Assembly: GCA_035512595.1 (NCBI GenBank)
Contig: DATKDU010000189.1
Coordinates: 1-37,971 of the forward strand
From: DATKDU01 sp035512595
Lineage (GTDB): Bacteria > Planctomycetota > Planctomycetia > Pirellulales > Pirellulaceae
Length of the DNA: 37,971 nucleotides
Direction: 5' to 3'
In this document: positions 7,943 through 18,600 of the stretch, in pieces
Layout: each line of letters starts with the position of its first letter
Position numbering within the stretch: the first letter of the stretch is position 1
Made by a program: the position numbers and the translations under genes
Notes under the pieces: generated by a model
The model's database searches: none
What the model saw: only the letters and a program-made list of their open reading frames with translations
Told to the model about the DNA's origin: nothing

Positions 7943-9127
7943 ATGACTCGACTAGCTGCTTCGTCTTCATCCATTTCCACTTCACGGCGGACGGTGCTCA
8001 AACAGTGCGCGGCCGGACTGATTGCTGCGGGAACGATGAACAACCTGACTTCCCGCACCACGTTGGCCGAGCCTATCCCTCCGGAGCTCGCGCCCCGGCC
8101 GTGGGTGAAGATCCGCGGCATTTACGGCGGGTTTCCCAGCGCCATCCTGGAGCGGGGCCAGACGCCCACGGATCTGGGGATCAACGCCATCTGGGTCGGA
8201 TCGGGGGGACTGAAGCCGGAGGGGATCGACCGTTATCACCAACTGGGGCTGAAGGTCTTTGCCGAGTTCAACTCGATGCACTCGGCCGCGTATCTGAAGG
8301 AACATCCGGAAGCCGCCCCGGTCGGCGCGGATGGCAAACCGTCGCCGCCGCCGCATGGCTGGCAGGGAGTGAGCCCGTTTCACGCCGGCTATCGCAAAGA
8401 CCGGATGGACGAGTTCCGCCGCGTGCTGGAAACGTACGAGATCGACGGCATCTGGCTCGACTACCATCACGCCCACGCCAGTTGGGAGCGGGACGAGCCG
8501 GCCATGCCCGACACCGATTTCTCCGCCGCGGCCCTGGAGAAGTTCACCAGGAACACGGGGATCAAGCTGCCCGCGGACATTCCCGCCGCGGCGCAAGAGC
8601 TGCTCGGCCCGCATCGGGACGCCTGGACGCAGTTCCGCTGCGACGTCTTCACCGACTGGGTGCGCGAGTACCGCGAGATCGTCAATGCCGTGCGTCCCAA
8701 GGCGCTGCTCGGGACGTTTCACTGCCCATGGTCTCCCGGGGACCATGGCGGAGCGATCCGCCACAAGCTGGCGATCGACCTGCCGGCCCAGGTAAAATAC
8801 CTCGACGTCCTGAGCATCATGCCCTACCACGCGCGGTTCGGTCACCCTCAGGATCCGGCGTGGATTGCCCGACAGACAGAAAGCCTGGGGAAGCTGCTGC
8901 AGATCGCGGGGCGGCCCGACGAGAAGCAGAAAATCTGGCCGATCTTGCAGTTGGCCGACTGGGGAGAAACGGTTGCCACCGAGCAGATCCCGGAAGTCCT
9001 CGACTTTGGCACCAGACTCCCGGCCACGGGCGTGATGGTCTTCCACTGGAGCGGCATTTCGCAGCAGTGGGACAAGGTCCAGGCGCTGGGCAAGTTCTAC
9101 CGGCAGATTCAGCCGGCGGAACGGTGA
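7943..9127 (+). CDS. Tat-exported TIM-barrel glycoside-hydrolase-like protein
   Basis: The 394-residue product starts with a twin-arginine leader: SRRTVLK at residues 14-20, then a hydrophobic stretch to about 31. The mature part reads as a TIM barrel of the putative glycoside hydrolase group: INAIWVGSGG, LKVFAEFNSMH, EIDGIWLDYHHAH (residues 167-179), then YLDVLSIMPYH and TGVMVFHWSG. Asp168 and Asp173 fall on the barrel strand that carries catalytic acids in related families, but I cannot prove activity. The ATG at 7943 is preferred over the upstream TTG at 7922 because of its ribosome binding site and because the leader then has normal length. It lies 27 bases after the haem protein, so it probably belongs to the same operon. 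The specific family number and substrate are unknown. Confidence 0.75.
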   Translation: MTRLAASSSSISTSRRTVLKQCAAGLIAAGTMNNLTSRTTLAEPIPPELAPRPWVKIRGIYGGFPSAILERGQTPTDLGINAIWVGSGGLKPEGIDRYHQLGLKVFAEFNSMHSAAYLKEHPEAAPVGADGKPSPPPHGWQGVSPFHAGYRKDRMDEFRRVLETYEIDGIWLDYHHAHASWERDEPAMPDTDFSAAALEKFTRNTGIKLPADIPAAAQELLGPHRDAWTQFRCDVFTDWVREYREIVNAVRPKALLGTFHCPWSPGDHGGAIRHKLAIDLPAQVKYLDVLSIMPYHARFGHPQDPAWIARQTESLGKLLQIAGRPDEKQKIWPILQLADWGETVATEQIPEVLDFGTRLPATGVMVFHWSGISQQWDKVQALGKFYRQIQPAER

Positions 9128-9175
9128 AGCGGGCGGAGAGCTGCGATGGTCGGCGATAATTCTACGCAGAATCAA

Positions 9176-9188
9176 CCGCGGATGACGC
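9176..9188 (+). repeat. 13-base repeat, inverted copy at 37770-37782
   Basis: CCGCGGATGACGC here recurs exactly, in inverted orientation, at 37770-37782. It is embedded in a low-complexity run (CCGCGGATGACGCGGACGG). A 13-base match can arise by chance in a window of this size. Confidence 0.5.
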
Positions 9189-9189
9189 G

Positions 9190-9438
9190 GACGGCGCGGA
9201 TGCAAGTCAGCTCCTCCGCCCGATCCTCCCTCCACCTGACAATCTGCGGCGGTCCAGGCGGTGTCGATCGCGGCTGCTGGACCTGAAGCACCTGCCGCCC
9301 TTCCGCTTCCGTCACTTGCCGCAGTTGCTCCCCGCTCATCGTCAGTTGGGCGGTCCGCGCCAGGTTCACCGCCGCCCTGTCGAAGCTGGTGCTGGACAGG
9401 TTCTCGCGGCAAGCCCACGCCAATAACTTTGGGCACAC
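9190..9438 (-). pseudogene. ISKra4-family transposase remnant, frameshifted
   Basis: In one minus-strand frame (9438 down to about 9270) the product reads SFDRAAVNLARTAQLTMSG, then EQLRQVTEAEGRQVLQVQQ. This resembles the conserved N-terminal half of ISKra4-type transposases. Homology then appears to move to another frame (about 9272-9190), which reads AIDTAWTAADCQVEGG and resembles the WxxxDC segment of the same family. No catalytic core, ends or target duplication are visible. It is an old fragment between the polysaccharide gene cluster and the giant gene. Confidence 0.55.
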
Positions 9439-9455
9439 CCTCTAAGTCAAATTTC

Positions 9456-9483
9456 TTGACATTTCCGCGAAACTGACTACGAT
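9456..9483 (+). promoter_or_regulatory. Candidate sigma70-type promoter of the giant gene
   Basis: TTGACA (9456-9461, perfect -35) is followed after 16 bases by TACGAT (9478-9483, four of six -10 matches). Transcription from about 9490 would leave a leader of about 165 bases before the ATG at 9656. Confidence 0.45.
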
Positions 9484-9655
9484 CAGCGCACGGTTGCGAT
9501 AGTGGGTTTTGGTCCCCGGGGCTGGGCACAGGGACTTTCGCGGTGGCCGCGGCCGTAATCTCGAGGCGTTGACAACAGCGTATCGACGTCCCTGCGCGCC
9601 TGCAGCAGGTCGCCCCAGCTTCCAATTGCCAGCCCGATCTGCCGAGACCCACTTC

Positions 9656-12600
9656 ATGCCCCAGCGTTTCCATCGTGCGCGCTCCCGCGCGCACAGCAGT
9701 CAGTCCGTCCGTTCGCGCCGCCGGGCCTTCCTGGCGCCTGCCGCTCGCCACTTTCGCCCCAGCGTCGAATGGCTGGAAGAGCGGGCGATGCTGGCCGTCT
9801 TTGACGTGGTCAACACGGCCGACAGCGGCGCCGGCTCCCTGCGCCAGGCGCTGCTGGACGCCAACGCTTCCGCCAACATCGGCGGCATTCCCGACGAGAT
9901 CCAATTCAACATCCCCGGCGCAGGCCCGCACACGATTCAGCCGCTCTCGGCGCTGCCGGCAATCAGTGAAGCGGTGATCGTGGACGGCTGGAGCGAGCCG
10001 GACTATGCCGGGACGCCGGTGATTGAGATCCGCGGCGACAGTGCCGGGGCAAGCGCAAACGGCCTGACGATCACCAGCAGCGGCAGCACGGTGCAGGGAT
10101 TAGTGATCAACCGGTTCACCGGTTCGGGGATCGTCATCACCAGTTCCGCCGCCACCGGAAACGTGGTGCAAGGAAATTATATTGGCACGGACGTCGCTGG
10201 CAGCGGGGACCTCGGCAACTCCCAATCCGGCGTGCTGATTGGCGCCAGCGCTAGCGGCAATACGATCGGCGGCGACGTCGCCGGCGCTGGGAACGTGATC
10301 TCCGGCAATAACCAGCGCGGGATCATGATTCAGTCGGGCGCCCATACAAATTTCGTGCAAGGGAATATCATCGGCTTGAATGCCGCCGGCACGGCCGACC
10401 TGGGAAACACGCAGTCCGGCATCGAGGTTAATACCGGCACGAACAACACGATCGGCGGCACGACGCCCCTGGCCCGCAACGTCATCAGCGGCAACAACAG
10501 CGCCGGCGTCCTCCTCAACGGTGGCAGCAACGTCGTCATCGGCAATTACATCGGTACGAATGCCGCGGGAACGGCCGCCATCGGCAATAGCGGCGACGGC
10601 ATCAACGTCTTCTTCGTCACTGGCAATCGCATTGGCACCAATGCCGACGGCCTGGACGACGCCGCTGAGGGGAACGTGATCGCGGGGAATGGCGGCTTCG
10701 GCGTGCAGATCGACCATGGCTCCGGGCACACGGTGGCCGGCAACCTGATCGGCCTGGCCGCCGACGGCAATACGGCCCTGGGGAACGCGGACGGCGGCGT
10801 GTGGGTTCGCATCTCGTCCGGAAACACGATTGGCGGCGCTGTGGCCGCAGCACGCAACGTCGTCGCCGGCAGCACCAGCCAGCCGGGAATCTGGCTCGGC
10901 GGCAGCAGCAACAACACGATCCAGGGAAACTACGTCGGCACGAATGCCGCCGGCACCGCCCCCCGCGGCAATCAGGACGGCATTTTCGTTCAGGAACTGA
11001 TTGAGGGGATCACGATCCGCCCGGCGGACAACAACCAGTTGATCGGAAACGTCGTGTCGGGAAACCTTCGCGACGGAATTACCCTCGGCGCGACGGCGCG
11101 GAACAACGTCTTGATCGCGAACGTCATCGGCCTCGATGCCGCCGGGACCGCCGACCTGGGAAATGCGGCCACGGGCGTTCTGGTTCGTTCCGGAGCTTCC
11201 GGCAATCGCATCGGAACCGACGGCAACGGCGTCAACGACGCAACCGAGGGGAACGTGATCTCGGGAAATGCATTCAGCGGCATTGCGATCATCAACGCCC
11301 ACCAAACCGTCGTCGCCGGCAACATGATCGGCACGAATGCCGCGGGGACGACCGCGATAGCCAACGGGCAAAACGGCATTTTCGTCGGTGGCAATTCGCA
11401 GTCCACTCGCATCGGCACGGACGGCAATGGAAGCGGCGACGCTGCCGAGCGAAACATCATCAGCGGCAATGTGCTCTCGGGCATAGAGGTGAATGGCTCC
11501 GGGGTAAGCGACACGACGATCGCCGGCAACTACATCGGCACCAACACGGCCGGCACGGCGGCCATCGGCAACCAGGGTGCCGGCGGCGGCGTTTACGTCG
11601 TCAATGGGCCCGTCAACACGCTGATCGGCGGCACGACCCCGGGCGCCGGCAACGTGCTCTCCGGCAACAGCGGCCCCAACAGCGACGGCATCGAGGTGGA
11701 ACTGACCGGCGGGACGCGGATTTTCGGAAACATCATTGGCCTCGACGCGACCGGCACCGTCGATCTGGGGAACATGCAAGCCGGCGTAGGTCTCGATCGC
11801 GCCTGGGACACGCAGATCGGCGGCCCGACCGCCGCCCATCGCAACATCATTTCCGGCAACGATCGCGTCGATGCAGGCGGAGTGTGGATCGTCAACTCGG
11901 GATCGACGCGCAACATCGTTCAGGGCAACTACATCGGCACCGACATCACCGGGACGCTCGATCGGGGCAACACGGGCAACGGCGTGCGCGTGTCCGGCGG
12001 CGCCACGAACAACGTCATCGGCGGCACCGGGCCCGGCGAAGGCAACCTGATCTCCGGCAACGATGCTGACGGCGTCCAGCTATATGATTTGGGGCTGCTG
12101 AGTGGCGCCGTGAGCTGGTGGCGGGCGGAGAACAGCGGCGCTGATTCGGCCGACGGAAACACGGCCACGCTGGTCAACGGCGCTGGCTTCGGCAGCGGCG
12201 TCGCCAGTGGCAGCGCATTTGATCTCGACGGAACCGATGACTACGTCAACGTTGGCGATCCGGCCAGCGGCAACCTCGATTTCGGCATTGGAAGTTTCTC
12301 TCTCGATTTCTGGGTTAATCCCCGCGCGTACGGCAGCATGCTGCTCAACAAGGGGTCACACGGCGGCCTGCCCGCCGGCTTTCGCAGCGGCTTTTTTGCG
12401 CAGCTCGAGGCGGCCGGCACGTTCCGCTTCGAGTTGTCCTCGGTGGACAGCAACGGATTGGCCGCCCAGTTTCGCACCGACGCCACGGTGCCGCTGAACG
12501 CCTGGACGCACATTGCCGTCGTCCGCACGGCGGCCGACTTGAAGGTGTACTTCAACGGCCAGCAGCAGGCGGGAACGGTCATCGGCTCGCCATTCGCCCC

Positions 12601-15600
12601 GTTCAACCAGATCACGAACATTTCGACCAGCGCGCCCTTGCGTATCGGCGCACGCGATGCGGGGGTGATCGGCACCCTCGGCTCGTTTTTCAACGGCAAG
12701 CTCGATGAGATTGCCGCGTACAACCGGGCGCTGAGTGCCAGCGAAATCGAGACGATCCACGACTTGGGCGGATTCGCCAAGGGACGGAACGTTGTCCAAG
12801 GCAACCTCATCGGCACCGACGCCAGCGGCACTTTGCCGCTGGGAAACAGCGGTGCCGGCGTCGAAATAATCAATTCCAGCGGCCATCTGATCGGCGGAAC
12901 GGAGGCTGCGGCGCGGAACGTCATCAGCGGAAATAACGGTGACGGGGTGCTCATCTCCGGCGCAGTTTCGACCGGAAATTTCGTCCAGGGCAATTACATC
13001 GGCGTGGATGGCCGCTCCAGCCCCGACGGCGCGGCGGCCTGGTGGCGCGGCGAGGGGAATGCCGACGATTTCTACGGCACTAATCAGGGGACGCTTCAGG
13101 GCGGCGCGACCACGACCGCAGCCGGCAAAGTCGGCTCGGCATTCGATTTCCCCGGCGCGGGGAGCGGGATCAGCGTTCCCAACAACTCCAGCCTCAATCC
13201 GCTGGCCGGTGACTTCACGATCGAGGCCTGGGTGAAGACATCCGCAAATTACGCCGGGACGGCCGGCGTAATCTTCATGAACTACGGCGGGGTCGGACTG
13301 TCAAACTACAACCTGTTGATCAATACGAATAACCGCGCCGAAGTCCACTTCCGCGATACGGCCGGGAACGAACTGCTGTTTCAAGGCACGTCACTGATCA
13401 ACGACGGCCAGTGGCATCACGTGGCCGGCATTCGCAGTGGCACGTCGGCCGCGATCTATGTCGATGGCGTGCTGGAAGCGACCGCCAGCAATCCGTCGTT
13501 CGGCACGATCGACAGCACCTGCGCCTTTGCCAAGATCGGCGGCACGCACACCAATGCCGGCAATTGCTCAGCCTCCAGCACTCCAGAAGCCAACTGGATC
13601 GGCCAGATTGACGAGCTGGCATTCTACAAGCGAGCGCTGTCAGCGACAGAAATCGCGACGATCGTCGTGCAAGGCGAGGCGGGCAAGGCGGGCTACTCGG
13701 ACGTTGACAACGGCGGCGTGGGCGTCTTCATCGCCGGAGGCGCCAGCAACAACACAATCGGCGGGGCCTCGGCAGCCTCCAGGAATATCATCAGCGGCAA
13801 CGACGTCGATGGCATCCTGCTGCTGGGCACGGGCGTTGCCGGCGTCGTCAGCCAGGGGAACGTCATCCAGGGAAACTACATCGGCACCGACGCCAGCGGC
13901 ACCGTCGCCATCGCCAACGCGCGTGACGGCGTCCGTCTCGAAGGTGGCCCTTCGAGCAATACGATCGGCGGCACGGCCGTAGGGGCCGGCAACCTTATCT
14001 CCGGAAACGCCAACTACGGTCTGCAATTGGGCGGTTCGGATGCCGCCGGCAATCACACCCGCGTCAATCTGGTTCAGGGGAATCTGATCGGCACCGATGC
14101 CAGCGGCCAAGTGCCGCTGGGCAACCAGTTCGGCGGTGTTTTCGTCGGCGGCGCTCGCGAAAACGTGCTAGGGGGTTCCGTGGCCGGGGTTGGCAACGTC
14201 ATCAGCGGCAATTCCGGGTGGGGCATTCAAATCACCGTCGGCAATGCCAACGATAACGTCATCCAGGGGAATCTAATCGGCCTGGACAGAGACGGCGCGG
14301 ATGCGATTGGCAACAGTCAGGGCGGCATTGTTCAATACTCCGGACTCCGCACGATCATCGGGGGAACCTCCGCCCTGTCCCGCAACGTCATTTCAGGAAA
14401 CGCCGGTCCGGGAATCAGGCTCCAGGGCGCGCAGGAAGATGCCCCCGGCTACATCATCCAAGGCAATTTCATCGGCACCGACGAGACGGGGACGCTGGCC
14501 CGCCCCAACACCGTCGGCATCGACCTAGCGAACACGCGCGGCTTCACCGTCGGGGGCACGGCGCCAGGCGCCGGCAATCTGATCAGCGGTAATGCGACCG
14601 TCGGCATCGACCTGCGCGGCAACTCGGACCACGTCCTCGTGCAAGGCAACTACGTCGGCACTGATGTCAGCGGAACCAGTGTCGTGGGCAATGGCAGCGA
14701 CGGCATCCGCATCGAAGGCGGGTCGCACGACAACACGATTGGCGGAACGATCCTCGGCGCAAGAAACCTCATCAGTGGCAATTTCAGCAACGGGATCTCC
14801 ATCGACGGCACGGGCACGACGAACAACGTCGTCGCCGGTAACTACATCGGCACGAATGCCGCGGGCGGCAGTCTTTCGAGCGGCCTCGTGAGCTGGTACA
14901 AGGCCGACGGCAACACCACGGACTCGGTCGGTGGAAACGACGGCACGTTCGTCGGAGCCCCGACATTTGCCGCTGCGCAAAGCGGCCAGGGCTTCGTTTT
15001 CGATGGCACGAATTACGTGCGGGTGCCGAACAGCCCCAGCCTGCAGCCGGTGAGTATCACTGTCGATGGATGGATCCGGCCCCAATTCGCTTCCCGTCCG
15101 GCGTCGGGCGCAGACGTCGACGTGATCTTCGAGAAATACAACGGCGCCGGTTACGTGCTGTTTGTGGCAATGGACCCGGCACCTTCGACCTTCCTAGGCG
15201 CACCGCCGGCCGGCGTCCCGCTGGGCACTCCGGGTTGGTCGCTGAACGTCAACGGGACATATCACGCGATCTTCGGCACGAGTCCGATCCCCGACGACGG
15301 GCTGTTCCACCATGTGGCGGCGACATACGACGGGATGACCATGCGGCTGTTTCTGGACGGCACCGAGGTCGCCAGCCAGGCCGTGACCGGGGCGATTGTC
15401 CACGCGACAGCCGCCGACGCCTTCATCGGCCGCGAGAACGGCTCCCAGATTCGAAACGCCCGGGCCGAAATCGACGAAGTGGGCCTCTACAGCCGCGGAC
15501 TGAACGTGGACGAGATTCAGTTGCTGTACGCATCCGGAAGCGCCGCCCGAGGAGCCGATCTTGGGAACGCTGGCGGCGGTGTACGCATCGCGGCGGGAGC

Positions 15601-18600
15601 GACGAACAACACGGTCGGCGGCACGACGGCTGCCGCGCGGAACGTCATCAGTGGCAACCAGCTCCGCGGCGTCGAAATCAGCGGTTCTGGGACGACCGGA
15701 AATGTGGTCGCTGGCAACTACATCGGGACCACTGCCGCCGGCACCGCCGCGCTGGGCAACTCCGGCAACGGCATGTTTGTCTTCGAGGCGGGCGGCAACA
15801 CGATTGGTGGCACCGCGGCCGGCAGCGGCAACGTTATCAGCGGCAACAACGCCAATGGCATCGAGTTGATCTTCGGCGCCGCAAACAACGTCATCCAGGG
15901 GAATATCATTGGCCTGAATGCCGCGGGGAGCGCGGTGCTGGGCAACAGCGGCGACGGAGTGCTGGCGCGATTCGGCGCTTCACGAAACACGATTGGCGGC
16001 ACTTCGGCCGCGGCTCGCAATGTGATATCGGGGAACGCCATCCACGGCATCGAGATCGATGGCGCGGACACGATCGGCAACGAGATTCTCGGCAACTACA
16101 TTGGCACCGACATCGGCGGCACGCTTGATCGGGGCAACGCGGCGGACGGGATCCGCATCGGCGCCGGCGCCAGCCGCAATTACGTAGGGGCCACCGCGCC
16201 GAGCCTGTTTGTCGCCAGCGAATCGACTAACAACTTCGTCCGTGTAGACGGCATTACGGGAGAGTTGGAAGCAGTGCTCCCCAATGGCGAAGGAGGGCTG
16301 CTCAATCCGCGGGGAATCACGTTCGGCCCGGACGGAAACATCTATGTCACCAGCCGCAGCGGAACCAATACGGTCCTCCGATACGACGGCCTGACAGGCG
16401 CTTTCCTCGACGTGTTCGTGGCATCGGGGAGCGGGAGCTTGAACAATCCCCACGATTTGGCGTTCGGGCCAGACGGCGCCCTGTACGTCGTCAGCCAGTC
16501 CACGAGCAGCGTGCTGCGATACCACGGGACCAGCGGCGCGTTCCTGGGCGCGTTTGTGACCAGCGGCAGCGGCGGCCTGAGCAGTCCGCGCGGACTGGCC
16601 TTTGGTCCAGATGGCAATCTGTACGTCGCCAGCGGCGGCAACGACCGCGTGCTCCGCTACAGCGGCGCAACTGGCGCGTTCATCGACACGTTCGTCGCGG
16701 CAAGCAGCGGCGGCCTCGATCTGCCGTTCGACATCACGTTCGGCCGCGACGGCAATCTGTACGTCAGCAGCTTCAATACGAACCAGGTGCTGCAGTATAG
16801 CGGGGCCAGCGGAGCATTCCTCGGCGTGTTTGCCTCCGGCAACGGCCTTTTAAGCCCCCACGGCCTGATTTTCGGGGACGACGGCAACCTCTACGTCAGC
16901 AACGATCCCGCTCACAGCGTGGTGCGCTTCGACGGCGCGACCGGCGCCTTCATCGACGAATTCGTCGCTCCCAGCACCGGCGGCATCAACTTCGCCGCCT
17001 ACCTGGCCTTCGGCCCGTCGCAGTACGCCCGCAACGTGATCAGCGGCAACAACAGCGATGGGATTGAAATAACGGGGGCAGGGACGACCGATAATGTCGT
17101 CGCTGGTAACTTCATCGGCACCGATGCGGCGGGAACCGCGGCCCTGGGCAACTCCCTGAACGGCGTCCTCATCGGGTCGCACGGCAACACCATCGGCGGC
17201 CTTACCGCGACTCCGGGCACAGTCGCCGGCAACGTGATCTCAGGCAATAGCCAGCGCGGCATCTGGGCGCGGGGTGGGAATTCCAACCTGATCCAGGGCA
17301 ACATCGTCGGCCTGAACGCCGCCGGCAGCGCCGTCGTGGCCAACGCCTTTCAGGGGGTCGAATTCATCGGCACCACAGGCAACGTGCTGGGCGGCACCGC
17401 GGCGGGCAGCCGTAACATTATCTCGGGGAACGCCGGCGCTTTTGGCGGTGTCTTGATCTCGGGCTCGTCGAGCATCACGGTCCAGGGCAACTATATCGGG
17501 ACTGACATCACCGGCACCCTCGACCGCGGCAACGCCGTCTACGGCGTGGCCATCATCGGCGGCAGCAACAACACCGTAGGCGGCACGACGGTTGCCGCGC
17601 GCAACGTAATTTCCGGGAACAATTCGCACGGCATCTACATAGCCGACGCCAGCAACTGGTTTGGCATCACCGCTGCCGCCACGGGCAATTTCGTCCAGGG
17701 CAACTATGTCGGCCTCGACGTCACCGGCACGGTTGACCTGGGCAACTCCCTCGATGGCGTCAACCTCGGCGCGAGTTCCTCCGGAGGCGGCTTTAGCTCG
17801 GGCAGCGCCAGTGGCAACACGATCGGCGGCAGCGTCCCAGGCGCGCGAAACATCATCAGCGGCAATAACAGCTCCGGCATCACCATTACCGGCGCGGAAT
17901 CGACGGGAAATGTCGTCGCCGGCAACCACATCGGGACCAATGCCGCGGGGACGGCGGCACTGGCGAACTCTTCTCACGGCGTCCTCATTCAGGGGGGCGC
18001 GGCAAGCAATCTTGTCGGGACGAATGCGGACGGCGTGGGGGATGTCGCTGAGCGAAACGTGATTTCGGGCAATGCAGGCGACGGCATCCGTGTGACTGGC
18101 ACTGGGTCAGACAACAATGTGATTGCCGGAAACTACATCGGCACGAATGTCGCGGGGAGCGCCGCGATAGGCAACACGGGGGGTGGCGGCGGTGTGTTTG
18201 TGGTTAGTGGCCCGGCAAACACGCTGATCGGCGGGACCGCACCAGGTGCCGGCAACGTGATTTCCGGGAACAGCAGCACCAGCGGCGAAGGGGTCGAGGT
18301 CGAGTTAGCCGGTGGCACGATGATCTTCGGCAACATCATCGGCCTAGATGCCACTGGGACGATTGACGTGGGTAACCGCCAGGCGGGCGTGTTCCTCGAC
18401 CGGGCGTTCAACTCGCAAGTCGGCGGCCCCACACCAGCGCACCGCAACATCATCTCGGGCAACGACGCCAGCTATGCCGCTGGTGTCTGGATGAATCTCG
18501 CCGCGGCGACTGGAAACCGCGTACAAGGAAATTTCATCGGAACCGACATCAGCGGCACGTTCGCAATTCCCAACACGGGGCCGGGCGTGCGCATCAGCGG

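Noticed and set aside
9159..9172. Small hairpin ATTCT-ACGC-AGAAT after the TIM-barrel gene
   Set aside because: A five-base AT-rich stem without a T-run is too weak to call a terminator.
9509..9655. Upstream TTG start for the giant gene
   Set aside because: The extra 49 residues are not signal-like, there is no ribosome binding site, and the ATG at 9656 puts the LEERAML motif at the usual position.
7982..11839. Long minus-strand open frames at 7982-9931 and 10100-11839
   Set aside because: They lie antisense to clear genes, have no family features, and are explained by high GC and repetition.
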